Part shown: positions 20,268 to 29,161 of the stretch, one piece after another | How positions within the stretch are numbered: the first letter of the stretch is position 1 | Layout: each line of letters starts with the position of its first letter | Virus record (IMG/VR): IMGVR_UViG_3300041409_000037 | Coordinates: 1 to 42,417 of that record | Reading direction: 5' to 3' (one strand) | Source: a virus | DNA: 42,417 nucleotides | The notes under the pieces: model-generated | Database searches by the model: none | What the model saw: only the letters and a program-made list of their open reading frames with translations | Told to the model about the DNA's origin: nothing | Translations under genes and position numbers: made by a program

Positions 20268-20628
20268 CTTCGTTCCCTCCTCTTGGAAGTCTGTTCAGCT
20301 GGGTCAGCGCGCGGGAAAGCTGACTCTCGTACTGGGCCATCTGACCTCGCAGCGATGCCACCTCATCCAGTGCCGCGCGCAATCGGCCTTCCAACGCATT
20401 GCAACGCGTCTCGGATTCGGCCAAGCGCTCGTGGAGCCGGATCACCTCAGCAGGCGTGACGGACAACAACTTGATGATGTTGTCTACGTCTGATGTCTGC
20501 CTATCCGACTGCCCGCGCATGATCTTGTTCCGCTTGTCCACTCTGGCCGTATAGACAGACTTGATGAACATGCCGATTGCGCCTAGGCCGCCTAGGGTGC
20601 CGGACCATTGCAAGATCAGTTCCCACAT
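20251..20628 (-). CDS. membrane-anchored coiled-coil protein of the lysis cassette
   Basis: 125 aa. One hydrophobic segment at the start ('WSGTLGGLGAIGMFIKSVY'), a basic stretch (RVDKRNKIMRG), then a long helix with heptad-like spacing ('RLHERLAESETRCNALEGRL', 'LRGQMAQYESQLSRALTQL'). It lies directly upstream of and overlaps the amidase gene, so a role in lysis timing or as a spanin-like accessory is plausible but unproven. Confidence 0.8.
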   Translation of the reverse strand: MWELILQWSGTLGGLGAIGMFIKSVYTARVDKRNKIMRGQSDRQTSDVDNIIKLLSVTPAEVIRLHERLAESETRCNALEGRLRAALDEVASLRGQMAQYESQLSRALTQLNRLPRGGNEDGTTV

Positions 20629-20651
20629 CTCATGGCCCCTTCGTCATTCGT

Positions 20652-21035
20652 TTAGTAGGTGGCGCGTCTCAATTGCCAGAGGCGGATCAAGGCCGCTAGA
20701 CCGATGATGGCGAGTACCGTTCCGCCTATGGCCGCCGTAGACGACATGATCACAACGGCCAGACCGTAAGTGATCCAGGCCGAAGCAATCATGAGTAGAC
20801 CGCAGCGCCACAGGAGAACTCTCGCATGAGTAACCTTGGTCAGCGTCCAGGTCATCCCGATCAGCATGGCAAGACCGCCTAGCGCCAAGGCCAAGAAGTA
20901 GACTGTGATGCCCCACCCCGGCCACAAGGTCATCAGGACGGAGTTAGCCGGTTGCTCGCTCAGGAGTCCGACCGAACCGATCACCATTGCGGCCAACGCC
21001 ACAGCAGCCTCAAACGGGTTGACTAATCTCCACAT
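20652..21035 (-). CDS. four-helix membrane protein
   Basis: 127 aa with four hydrophobic segments: 'AAVALAAMVIGSVGLL', 'GITVYFLALALGGLAMLIG', 'GLLMIASAWITYGLAVVIM' and 'GGTVLAIIGLAALIRLW'. GGGGGA lies upstream of the ATG. Found between tail tip and lysis genes; it could assist lysis or superinfection exclusion. No family named. Confidence 0.75.
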   Translation of the reverse strand: MWRLVNPFEAAVALAAMVIGSVGLLSEQPANSVLMTLWPGWGITVYFLALALGGLAMLIGMTWTLTKVTHARVLLWRCGLLMIASAWITYGLAVVIMSSTAAIGGTVLAIIGLAALIRLWQLRRATY

Positions 21036-21053
21036 ATTGAATCCCCCGACTCA

Positions 21054-21064
21054 TGTGGTATGCT
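21054..21064 (+). promoter_or_regulatory. extended -10 promoter TGTGGTATGCT on the plus strand
   Basis: TG-G-TATGCT with a TTGAAT 16 bases upstream (21037-21042). It ends seven bases before an ATG, so transcripts would start at or very near the start codon. Confidence 0.5.
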
Positions 21065-21070
21065 CACCGG

Positions 21071-21226
21071 ATGACAGTCATCACGGTGTTGTTCGCACTC
21101 GGCCTGTACCTAGGTCTTCGGGAACTAGGTCACCGCGCGGTAGACCGCCTCATCGCCATGCAACGAAGCGGCCCTGCCACACGTCGTGTCTCGCCGGGTG
21201 TTCGTCTCGCTCAGGTCCCGTCATAG
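21071..21226 (+). CDS. 51-aa putative leaderless membrane peptide
   Basis: A plus-strand frame in the only notable gap of the minus-strand late operon. MTVITVLFALGLYLGLRELG is a hydrophobic helix; the rest is basic (HRAVDRLIAMQRSG, ATRRVSPGVRLAQVPS). No ribosome site, but a promoter motif ends seven bases upstream, which would give a leaderless mRNA; these are common in actinobacteria. Its last 16 bases overlap the 3' end of the converging tail-tip gene. Could be an antisense regulator, a small membrane protein or chance. Confidence 0.45.
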   Translation: MTVITVLFALGLYLGLRELGHRAVDRLIAMQRSGPATRRVSPGVRLAQVPS

Positions 21227-21918
21227 GTGATCTGGCACACGGGTACCGAGTCACCCGCCGTCTCGACGGTGTACTTAGCGGTCGCGCTGACTGCCGAAGC
21301 AACCCAGCCGTAGAAACCGAACTGGAGTCCGGCCGTAGCCTTGAACCGGAATGGAACGGCCAGGTTGACTGAGGTCAGTGACCCAGCCTTGGACCTTGTG
21401 GTGCCCGTGGCAGTCGTCCCGGTCGCAATCCAGAGGTAGATTTCCGAGCTGGTGTCCACGCGGACCGAAGCGAAGCCGCTATACCAACCGGCAGCAACGC
21501 ACGTGAACAGCCCGGTTGTGGAGTTGTACGTGATCGCCGCGTGCGTCTCGACGGCGGAGTTCCAGATGATCCGACTGTTCTGCCCGATCAACTGGGAAGG
21601 TGCGCCGGTCAGCCGGTACTCCACGGACGGCCGCGCGGCTGGCGAACCCGAGGTCTCCAGCGTGCCGACTCGTGTCCGCAGGTTGGTGAGCTGAGCTGTA
21701 GCCGTACCCGTGGTGACGTTCGTCGTGTTGTCCACCCCGGAGCCAAGGCGGTCAGATAGCCGCTGGTTACCGATGCCAACGTTGCCGCTGACATCGGTTG
21801 TCCGAGCTTCCACGACATCCAGGGCCACGGATTCACCGTTGACGCCCGTGATGACTTCGTTCCAGATTGCCGGGGTGATCTTGTCACCCTGGTTGCGTGA
21901 CGGAATTGTGAGTGCCAC
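21211..21918 (-). CDS. tail tip / receptor-binding-like protein with C1q-like domain
   Basis: 235 aa. N-terminal 'GDKITPAIWNEVITGVNG' is typical of tail-tip proteins that trimerise. A central helix ('ATAQLTNLRTRVGTLETSG') precedes a C-terminal jelly-roll of about 120 residues with 'TYNSTTGLFTCVAAGWYSGF' and 'SVRVDTSSEIYLWI', as in C1q/TNF-like heads. It would sit at the end of the tail and may contact the cell wall. It lies right after the large tail protein gene. Confidence 0.75.
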   Translation of the reverse strand: MALTIPSRNQGDKITPAIWNEVITGVNGESVALDVVEARTTDVSGNVGIGNQRLSDRLGSGVDNTTNVTTGTATAQLTNLRTRVGTLETSGSPAARPSVEYRLTGAPSQLIGQNSRIIWNSAVETHAAITYNSTTGLFTCVAAGWYSGFASVRVDTSSEIYLWIATGTTATGTTRSKAGSLTSVNLAVPFRFKATAGLQFGFYGWVASAVSATAKYTVETAGDSVPVCQITYDGT

Positions 21919-21934
21919 CGTGTGACCCCTTTCG

Positions 21935-24553
21935 TTAGATCAAGTAGGTGGAGTCGCCAAGTTCGGTGAACCCGTCGATACCAAGCAACCATGCGCCAGG
22001 CGTCACCACCAGGCGAACCGAGAGCCGTTGCCGGTAGCCGCCGTCACCGGACATCTCTTCGGAGCGTCCGGTGATTTGGGCAATCACGGTGTCCACTCCT
22101 CCGTCCGGATCCTTCAACGTGACCAGGTCATACAGCTCCCTACGCGGGTCACCTGGAACGTCCAAGTCATCGGCCTGGGGAATCAGCTCGCTGGTCCTCT
22201 CCAGCATGGCGCCAACGGTCTTGCCGAAGGTCCAAGGTGCCGAGTGCCAATCTGTCACAGGAAGTGCGAGTAGCCTACTGCCGGTACCCAAGGTGGTCGC
22301 GACAGCCGCGCCAACAATCTTCTTGAGGCCTTCAATCCGCAGCGCGGCTGTGTTGACCTCTTGGCCACTGGCAGTCCCGAGAGCCAGATACATCTCATTC
22401 GGGTCCGCGTTGTCAATGGACAGATCGAAATAGTCCTGGGTGCCGAGGTCGAATACCAACACCTGAACGGGCAACACGGCGGGTGGGGTGGGAAAGAAAC
22501 CAGTCTTGTTGGTGGCGTGAAAGCCCTCAATCCCGTACTGATTCAGCGAGACGTCCCCGGCCCATTGCGTCACGTCACCCGGCTCAATCGAGATCACGTC
22601 ATCAGGCGTTGAGACCCGATAGGTGGTCCAGATGTGGTCACCTGGGACCCCGGCCGGAAAGATCGTGAAGTACCCAGGCGACTGGAATTGCTTCGCGTCG
22701 CTGGCTTCGTATGCAAGGCTGATGACTGCCTTAGCCGGACTGCCGCCGTACCGGATGACGTCGCGGACAGAGTCAAAGTCCGTGTGCAACGAGAGCCCTT
22801 GCATGGCATCCCCGTTGATAGTCTTCCGGGTCTCAGCGAACCGTGTTTCGATCTTCCGGTGGATGGCCTGAGGGATGATCCGCAGACCGCCAAAAGCGTC
22901 AATGAACATGGTCGCATGAGCAGCGGCGCACATCTCCTTCAGCAACTCCCAGGCGTCCACCTCGCGGCGAAGCGGGATGTGAGTGACGCATGGCATGCTA
23001 CCGGATCCGGGCGGACCGTTCTGGCTGTCGATAGCGTCGGCCCAAATCTGCAATGCGCCCGGGTAGTCACCGTTCACGATTGCAAAGTCTTTCCGACTGT
23101 ACGAGGAGTTGACCCAAGTCGGCACGCGAGGGTTAGCCCCGTTCGCGCCATTCTCTCGCCACACTTCGCCGTTCAACCAGGCCGCCTGACCGCGCGACCA
23201 CACTCGGCACTTGGACTTGTCCGCGCCGTATCCGAAGTCGCCGATGACCGTAGGGTACGTGGCCAAGGTGCCGGCCGTGGTGGTGGTCTGGAGGACGTTG
23301 TTGTACCAAATCTTGCTGTTGGCCGGGTTGCTGAAGTCGACTTCGTACGAGACGTAGACAGCCTGGTCCTTGGTTGTGGGGGTCGCCACAGTCAACGTAC
23401 GCGTGGCTGCCCCAGCCCCCGAGGAGCGGATCAGCAAGGTTGTGTTCGAGTGGTTCACCGCGAGGCGCACACTGGCCATGTTCGGCTCAGTGACGGGCTG
23501 GTACTCACCCAGGACGTACTGCCAGGAATCCAGGTACACGTCCAGCTTGACGAAGCCACCCGTGTCCGCAATGTTGGGCAGCCTTGCCCAGACACCGCCA
23601 TTCAGGTAGCGAGTCTCAGCGGGACCAGGCTTGATCTGCTGGGTTGCCCCGGCCTGTGAATACATGTCGAACAGCGTTCCGTCTCCAGTGCTGCCCTGTG
23701 TCCCGATGGCGAGAGGACTGGGGAAACCAAGCTCGGCCCACGAGTCAACCGAGCGGTCCTTGTCATTGTCCCGCCAGTTGCTCGGAAACCAGTACTTGAC
23801 CATTCCCTGTGACATGAACGTCCGGCCAGCCTGGTAATCCGAATGACTGGCCTTCTCGGGGATCATGCCACCGTAGCCGCTCGAAAACCAGACGCTGTTC
23901 GGCCGGTACGAGGGGCCGGGCATCGCGTTGCACTGCCTCATGACGTACTGCCACAACCAGGCGAACGTTAGCGGGGCATTCTCCATCCGGTCTTCGTTGG
24001 GGATGGACCACTCGTTCATGTGAGGCAACTGCGGCGTGCTGCCCGTAATCCGCGCCCAACGCGGCAACGTCACAGGCTTGCCCAGGAGGTGGAGGTGATT
24101 CGCTGCGGTCACGGTCACGATGCCCGTACGTCGGTCTACGTCCACCTTGGAGACCCAGCCGGTAAACCGCCTAGTCTCAGTCGACCCGCCAGCCGTAGCG
24201 GTCCACACGGAGTACTTGACAGCCGCGCCGCTCAGGTCCAGGCCACGGTAAGGCGAGTCGCGGTACCAGGGGCTGAAGATTTTCCACAGCGGCGTGCCAT
24301 CCGGAAGGTCACCCTTCAGCGTCGCCACGAGTGTGGTGCTACTGGCGGTCGGGCGGCCGATCACCTCATCGGGCAACCCGCTGTCCACGTTGTCATCGCA
24401 GGTGATCTTGATGACGTTGTCTGCGGAGAATGTGGTGGCCGTGCCGGTGAACGTGTCCGTCTTATTCCAGTCGACTTGGAGGACTGGCCGGATAGTCCGC
24501 TCCTGGCCAGGTGCCAATGAGGCATCCAGCGCGGTGTCCGTGAACTGAAGCAT
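21935..24553 (-). CDS. large minor tail / tail hub protein
   Basis: 872 aa, third gene after the tape measure in transcription order after the distal tail protein. N-terminal part contains 'RRFTGWVSKVDVDRRTGIVT' and 'VTAANHLHLLGKPVTLPRWA', as in baseplate-hub-like tail proteins. Residues about 290-440 look like a concanavalin-type insert ('FVKLDVYLDSWQYVLG'). The C-terminal part has 'EVDAWELLKEMCAAAHATMF' and 'VSLNQYGIEG', again hub-like. It probably forms the tail tip that binds the host; the exact role is inferred. Confidence 0.78.
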   Translation of the reverse strand: MLQFTDTALDASLAPGQERTIRPVLQVDWNKTDTFTGTATTFSADNVIKITCDDNVDSGLPDEVIGRPTASSTTLVATLKGDLPDGTPLWKIFSPWYRDSPYRGLDLSGAAVKYSVWTATAGGSTETRRFTGWVSKVDVDRRTGIVTVTAANHLHLLGKPVTLPRWARITGSTPQLPHMNEWSIPNEDRMENAPLTFAWLWQYVMRQCNAMPGPSYRPNSVWFSSGYGGMIPEKASHSDYQAGRTFMSQGMVKYWFPSNWRDNDKDRSVDSWAELGFPSPLAIGTQGSTGDGTLFDMYSQAGATQQIKPGPAETRYLNGGVWARLPNIADTGGFVKLDVYLDSWQYVLGEYQPVTEPNMASVRLAVNHSNTTLLIRSSGAGAATRTLTVATPTTKDQAVYVSYEVDFSNPANSKIWYNNVLQTTTTAGTLATYPTVIGDFGYGADKSKCRVWSRGQAAWLNGEVWRENGANGANPRVPTWVNSSYSRKDFAIVNGDYPGALQIWADAIDSQNGPPGSGSMPCVTHIPLRREVDAWELLKEMCAAAHATMFIDAFGGLRIIPQAIHRKIETRFAETRKTINGDAMQGLSLHTDFDSVRDVIRYGGSPAKAVISLAYEASDAKQFQSPGYFTIFPAGVPGDHIWTTYRVSTPDDVISIEPGDVTQWAGDVSLNQYGIEGFHATNKTGFFPTPPAVLPVQVLVFDLGTQDYFDLSIDNADPNEMYLALGTASGQEVNTAALRIEGLKKIVGAAVATTLGTGSRLLALPVTDWHSAPWTFGKTVGAMLERTSELIPQADDLDVPGDPRRELYDLVTLKDPDGGVDTVIAQITGRSEEMSGDGGYRQRLSVRLVVTPGAWLLGIDGFTELGDSTYLI

Positions 24554-24577
24554 TCCGAGTCCCCTTCCGCCTAGTGA

Positions 24578-25504
24578 TCAGAGTTCGATGGCCGTTAGCT
24601 GAGCGTTACGCAACGGCCACAAAGTGTCAGTGAATGTGAGGTCCGTGAATGAGACAACCGGGACCCCGCTACCCATGACCCAAGGCGTTCGCACGGGACC
24701 TTCCTCGAATTGCATCGCTCCGATGTCAATCGTTGCCAGGTCGCCAACGCAAATCTGCGGAATGACACCCGGCCACCCAGTCGGAATGGTGAAGGTGACG
24801 GACTGCCAAGCCCAGGTGGCGGAAGTCAGGTTGACGAATGGGATGGTCGGCTGAGTGACGTTATCGCCGTCTTCCCTTCGCCATCCACCTCGCAACCCGT
24901 TCGCTGTGGGGTCCGTTCCCCCGGCCGTCACGCGGTAAAGGCAACTCAGTGTGTACTCCCGACCTTCAATGACGGGAATCCGGGTGTTCGGGTTGGCCGC
25001 ACCCAGGCCGCTCAAGTCACCTTCCGGGATGACGAACTCGAACCCCGTGCCGTTGTTCACCATGTGAACGTATCGCGTGAGGCGCGGGAATAGCGGGTAA
25101 AGGGGATCCAGGTCGGGCCGTGGAACCTCAGGCGTAGTCACGGTGACCCGAGTCGACAGGGGGAAGTAGTGGACCGCGCTTTCACGGTGCCTCGCGACAG
25201 ACCGAGCACTCGATGCGGACCCAGTCAACAGGTTCTTTCGGTGAGGGGAGATCAGGCGGACCGGCTTCGCGCTACTGCGCACCATCGAGTAGAGTTGCTT
25301 AAGTGCGGAGCAGTCCGCCTCGTTCAAGTCTTCCCAAGACATCGTGAACTCATACCGAGCACCTTGGGTGTCCACGGTAGCCGCGCCGCTGACTCCCCGC
25401 TGGATGCTACCGAACTTCTTCAGCGTCTCGTTAAACCCGCCATTCTCCGGAATCTGCAATGAGAACATCTGACCCATTGCCCCGACTAGGATTTCATCTT
25501 GCAT
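24578..25504 (-). CDS. distal tail protein-like minor tail protein
   Basis: 308 aa from MQDEILVGAMGQMF after AAGGAGA; the in-frame extension to 25585 runs through a hairpin and is rejected. The N-terminal domain ('RYEFTMSWEDLNEADCSALK', 'PVRLISPHRKNLL') resembles the Dit-type tail adaptor seen directly downstream of tape measure genes. Residues about 110-300 look like a carbohydrate-binding module ('YTLSCLYRVTAGG', 'WAWQSVTFTIPTGWP'). This suggests a Dit with an inserted wall-binding domain. Confidence 0.75.
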   Translation of the reverse strand: MQDEILVGAMGQMFSLQIPENGGFNETLKKFGSIQRGVSGAATVDTQGARYEFTMSWEDLNEADCSALKQLYSMVRSSAKPVRLISPHRKNLLTGSASSARSVARHRESAVHYFPLSTRVTVTTPEVPRPDLDPLYPLFPRLTRYVHMVNNGTGFEFVIPEGDLSGLGAANPNTRIPVIEGREYTLSCLYRVTAGGTDPTANGLRGGWRREDGDNVTQPTIPFVNLTSATWAWQSVTFTIPTGWPGVIPQICVGDLATIDIGAMQFEEGPVRTPWVMGSGVPVVSFTDLTFTDTLWPLRNAQLTAIEL

Positions 25505-25534
25505 GGTAATCTCCTTGCCTAAGCTTGGGTAGCC

Positions 25535-25580
25535 AGTGGCCAAATGTAAGGAAACCGGGGAATCCGTACATTTGGCCACT
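25535..25580 (-). terminator. 14-bp hairpin after the tape measure gene
   Basis: 25535-25548 pairs perfectly with 25567-25580 around an 18-base loop, six bases after the tape measure stop. No T-run on the minus strand, so it may lower downstream expression or protect mRNA rather than terminate fully. Confidence 0.55.
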
Positions 25581-25585
25581 GACAT

Positions 25586-28348
25586 TTAACGGCGGTTGAA
25601 GGCCATGTCAGCCTTCTGGGTGACCTTGAATACGCCATCCTGGTTGATCTCGAACGTAGCCGTCGCCAGACCCTCGCGTACGGCTTCGGCGACACCAGTC
25701 GTCGCGCTGCCGGACTGCACGGACATCGTGTGATCCACGCTGCCCTGAATCTGACTTCCGAACGTGTCCAGGACCGGGCTGCTAGCCAGTTCCATCATCG
25801 TGGTGATGGCGTCGCGGGCAAGGTACGCACGACTGTCGATACCCTTAGCGAAGTCCTCAGCGAGCGCGCGGCCCGACCACGTCGTATACCCGCGACCGGA
25901 CAGAGGCCCCTTCTTAGCAGGGCTGAACGGGAAGTACGCAGTGATGGTCGTAACGAGGCCCTTGACCACGTTAACGGCATCGTTGAACTTGGCCTTGACA
26001 CCACTGATGAATCCGCTGATCAAGGACTTACCGGCTTCCCATAGCACGCCGTTCAGATCGCCTAGCGCACCTGGGATTCCGTTAATAAAGTCCTTGATCT
26101 TCTGGGTCCAGTCTCGATCCCCATCACCAAACAGCCCAGTCACTCGGTCGATGATCGCCCGAATCGGAGCCAGGAAGATATCCATTGCCAGGTTGAGAAT
26201 GCCCCCGATTGCGTCGATGGCTCCCTGGACAATTTGCTTGAATCCTGCCCATGCCTTGTCCCAGTCACCGGTGAACAGGCCAGTGATCAGGTCAATGGTG
26301 CCCTTGAAGGAATCAAGCATACCTCCGAATGCAGACTTCACGTCGCCGATGATGTCCTTGGCGACTTGCCCAAAGTCCTTGATAGCCGGGATCAGGCTTT
26401 CAAGAATCAGGGTTATGAATGGCGTCAAGTCGGTGACCAGTTGCACCCACATAGCCGTAAGCTCCAAGAGCATAGGCAGGATGAGGGGCAACAGGCGGAC
26501 CAGTTCGGGCAGCGCCTCAGCCACCAGCTTGGCCAACTCCGGAAGAAGCGGGATGATGGCGTTCAGGATCCCGATAAAGGCATCCATGATCTGAGGCAGC
26601 ATTGGGATGATGATCATCAGGGAGTCGAACAGCGCCGTTCCCAGCGTGTTGGCCAACTCCACCAGGACCGGAAGGCTATCCTTCAGCTTGGTCCCCAGGA
26701 CCTCAGCCATCGTGCTCAACGCCTGCAAGAACGTAGGCAGCACAGGCTCCAACGCCAACAGGGCACTGAGGACCACTTCGCTGATCACCGTTGCCAAGTC
26801 CAGGAGCAGCGGAGCCAGCGCGTCAATCGCGCCACCCGCCAACCGTCCGAAGACTTCAATGATCTTGATCAGCGGTGGGACCAGCTTCTCCACTACAGGA
26901 GCCAGAGCCATTACGGCCTTAGCCAGAACCTGAGCGAACTGGAACGCCACGGTACCGATCAACGGGCCAAGGGATGCCAAGGCCTTACCGAGAGGCTCGA
27001 TAGCAGGCACCAACGCCCGGAAACCGTCCGCGATGAACGGGCCGAGTTTCGCGAGTGCCGGGATGATGTACTGACCGATGACCGAAGCGATCTCCAGTAG
27101 GAGCGGCTTCAATCCTTCCACGACGCTGGCCACCCCGGCGAACAGGACTTGAAGCGCCTTGGTGCCTTCAGCTGACTTGAGGAAGGTGGCAACCTCTCCG
27201 GTCAGGTTCCGGAGAACCGTAAGGAAGTTACCTGTGGTCTCGCCCATGACACCGAAGATTGTTCCGATGATGCTGGCCACGTTGCTAATGATCTTGAACA
27301 GGTCCTTGAAGCCCTGGATGGCCGTTTGGATCATGTCCCGCATCTGGCCAGAGTCTTTCATCTCCTTAGCCCATGCGGCGAACTCCTTGGCCACTGCCCC
27401 GAAGCCGGAAGTCAGATCAGGGAGCATCCCAGCAGCAACGCTGGCGATGTCCCGGAGCCCGGCCAGGATAGGCTCAATGCCCTTGGCCACGTTGCCGAAC
27501 GCCAGGCGGACATCAATCAGGATGCCACTCAGCGCGCTTAACGTTTCACTGGACCGACCGAACTGCAAGACGTCCTTGGCCATGCCGTTGAAGACGCTGG
27601 CGATAGGCCCCAGGCCAGCCCGAAGACGGGGCAACAGGACTTCGCCCGTGCGCTTGATCTCGTCGCCAAGGTTCTTGAACAACCGCTCCTGGACTGCCAG
27701 TTGGAGCCGGTCGAACTCAGGCTTCAGGTCCGAGATACCGCGCGCCGCCGTAGCCGCTGCTGGGCTGAGGGTCTTCAGGGCCTCTGCGAACTTGGCCGGG
27801 TCATCCATTTGCTTCAGCACATCCGAGAAACCGGACATACCGAGCTTCAGGGTGCCGATACCAACGACAGCCGCTGCCACCACGCCAGGGATCAATCCGA
27901 CAACCGGGATGAGGCCTGCCAACGCGCTGGACAACGGAGCCGCATACGACGCCACGAACCCGAGGACCCCGGCCATAGCGCCGAGCTTCAGGGTGGCCGC
28001 GCCAACTCCGGACGCCAACCCGGTCATGTTCTTCAGCAGCGAGAGGACCGAACCACCTAGGCGGTCGGTCCCCTGCACTGCGTTGCTGGCTTCCTTGTGA
28101 AGGGAAGCCAGCGCCTTGTCAGCCTTGCGCGAGTCCAAGTCGACCTCAGCACGAAGCGACAATTCCTTGGACTGCACCAGCGCTTGGAATTCTGCGATCT
28201 GTCGCCGGGCCTTGGTAAAGTCAACCTTGCCCAGTTCAATATCAACGGTGAACTTGGTATTGACCTTCTTTAGCTCAGCCTCCAGCTTCTCGCGGAACCC
28301 CTTCATTTCGGGGAGTACGCGAACGCCAATAGACTCAACGATTTCCAT
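25586..28348 (-). CDS. tail tape measure protein
   Basis: 920 aa, the largest gene. Opens with charged helices ('GFREKLEAELKKVNTKFTVD'), has several hydrophobic Gly/Ala-rich segments (about 105-175, 'VGLIPGVVAAAVVGIGTLKL') and then long repeated amphipathic helices rich in 'LxPLIPxLAKL'-type runs, ending with beta segments. This composition and its place directly after the frameshifted chaperone pair are diagnostic. It sets tail length; at about 0.15 nm per residue a tail near 140 nm is expected. Confidence 0.95.
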   Translation of the reverse strand: MEIVESIGVRVLPEMKGFREKLEAELKKVNTKFTVDIELGKVDFTKARRQIAEFQALVQSKELSLRAEVDLDSRKADKALASLHKEASNAVQGTDRLGGSVLSLLKNMTGLASGVGAATLKLGAMAGVLGFVASYAAPLSSALAGLIPVVGLIPGVVAAAVVGIGTLKLGMSGFSDVLKQMDDPAKFAEALKTLSPAAATAARGISDLKPEFDRLQLAVQERLFKNLGDEIKRTGEVLLPRLRAGLGPIASVFNGMAKDVLQFGRSSETLSALSGILIDVRLAFGNVAKGIEPILAGLRDIASVAAGMLPDLTSGFGAVAKEFAAWAKEMKDSGQMRDMIQTAIQGFKDLFKIISNVASIIGTIFGVMGETTGNFLTVLRNLTGEVATFLKSAEGTKALQVLFAGVASVVEGLKPLLLEIASVIGQYIIPALAKLGPFIADGFRALVPAIEPLGKALASLGPLIGTVAFQFAQVLAKAVMALAPVVEKLVPPLIKIIEVFGRLAGGAIDALAPLLLDLATVISEVVLSALLALEPVLPTFLQALSTMAEVLGTKLKDSLPVLVELANTLGTALFDSLMIIIPMLPQIMDAFIGILNAIIPLLPELAKLVAEALPELVRLLPLILPMLLELTAMWVQLVTDLTPFITLILESLIPAIKDFGQVAKDIIGDVKSAFGGMLDSFKGTIDLITGLFTGDWDKAWAGFKQIVQGAIDAIGGILNLAMDIFLAPIRAIIDRVTGLFGDGDRDWTQKIKDFINGIPGALGDLNGVLWEAGKSLISGFISGVKAKFNDAVNVVKGLVTTITAYFPFSPAKKGPLSGRGYTTWSGRALAEDFAKGIDSRAYLARDAITTMMELASSPVLDTFGSQIQGSVDHTMSVQSGSATTGVAEAVREGLATATFEINQDGVFKVTQKADMAFNRR

Positions 28349-28364
28349 TATCCACCTACCTCTA

Positions 28365-28772
28365 TTACGTCAGAGTAGGTGGCAGGCCACCCCTTGCGAG
28401 AGACTTCACGATCGGGCCGAACGATGAACTACCAGGCTTCTTCGGGATAACGCGGCCCGGCCACTGAATGGGCTTAGGTGCGGTAACCCTGGCCTTCTTG
28501 TCAGAGTTGGCCTTGATAAAGTTGTACCCGTTCCACTGCGCTTGCTCCAACAGTGAAGCGATAAGGATTCGATCGGTTGTCCAGCCACGGTGAGCGAGGC
28601 CACCACGCAAGGACGCCCGGAAGGCACTATCCTCGGGTAGCCAGGTGATCAAGGCGTACAGCTCTCGCGGCGACATCGACACGTACAGGGCCTCCATAAA
28701 CGAGATGCCGAAGTAGTGTTGAAAGTCGAACGCGAGAGCTTCGCCATGTTCGTCCCGAAGCTGGACTATCAG
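28365..28772 (-). CDS. tail assembly chaperone, -1 frameshift extension (G-T type)
   Basis: This frame has no good start of its own: it opens by -1 slippage at GGGAAAC (28772-28778) near the end of the previous gene. After the slip it reads LIVQLRDEHGEALAFDFQHY and then 'FGISFMEALYVSMSPRELYA', 'LPEDSAFRASLRGG', ending in a Lys/Pro-rich tail. An internal ATG at 28697 could start a shorter product but has no evident ribosome site. The fused product is expected to bind the tape measure while the short form coats it. Confidence 0.8.
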   Translation of the reverse strand: MIVQLRDEHGEALAFDFQHYFGISFMEALYVSMSPRELYALITWLPEDSAFRASLRGGLAHRGWTTDRILIASLLEQAQWNGYNFIKANSDKKARVTAPKPIQWPGRVIPKKPGSSSFGPIVKSLARGGLPPTLT

Positions 28773-29119
28773 TTTCCCTCGGACGCCTGAGTCTCAGCGT
28801 TGTAGGCAGAGAACATGGCCATGCACACGGCGAGATCGGCAGGCTTCACGAACTCCCGCAGCGGCTGAGCCTTGTCCGCGACGACGGCCAGCAGGTTGAC
28901 AATCAGGGCCTTCAGCTCTGAGGCCTTGGGCTCCGCGTCCTCTGCGGTCTGGTACTCCGTCAGCGCCGTGTGAGCGGCCTTCAGCCGGGCCTGGTCCGAG
29001 TCGGACAGCCGGATGGAGCTGCGCAAGGTGAACAGGATCTTCCCGTCCTGGCCAACGACCTCAAGACCCTTGTAGTCTTCGTTAGCCTTCTTCTGGAAGT
29101 CTTCGTAAGAGAAACTCAT
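28769..29119 (-). CDS. tail assembly chaperone, short form (G type)
   Basis: 116 aa, MSFSYEDFQKKANEDYKGLE. Acidic helical protein with 'IRLSDSDQARLKAAH' and 'CMAMFSAYNAETQASEGN' at the end, where the slippery heptamer lies. Position between major tail protein and tape measure is conserved in siphophages. It helps fold and assemble the tape measure and tail tube and is not in the mature virion. Confidence 0.87.
   Translation of the reverse strand: MSFSYEDFQKKANEDYKGLEVVGQDGKILFTLRSSIRLSDSDQARLKAAHTALTEYQTAEDAEPKASELKALIVNLLAVVADKAQPLREFVKPADLAVCMAMFSAYNAETQASEGN
28772..28778 (-). promoter_or_regulatory. slippery heptamer GGGAAAC for -1 ribosomal frameshift
   Basis: On the minus strand the codons are GGA AAC TGA preceded by G, forming the canonical G-GGA-AAC. 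Slippage moves GGA AAC to GGG AAA and lets ribosomes bypass the stop at 28769-28771 into the open -1 frame. Confidence 0.85.
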
Positions 29120-29161
29120 GATTGTGATCCTTTCGGATGAGGCCTGAATGCCTGATAAGAA

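Noticed and set aside
22634-23659. 341-aa plus-strand open frame inside the tail hub gene
   Set aside because: Antisense shadow of a well-supported structural gene; no promoter or ribosome site.
28365-28697. Second tail chaperone as an independent gene from ATG 28697
   Set aside because: The frame is open back to a canonical GGGAAAC heptamer and there is no clear ribosome site at this ATG; frameshift expression explains it better.
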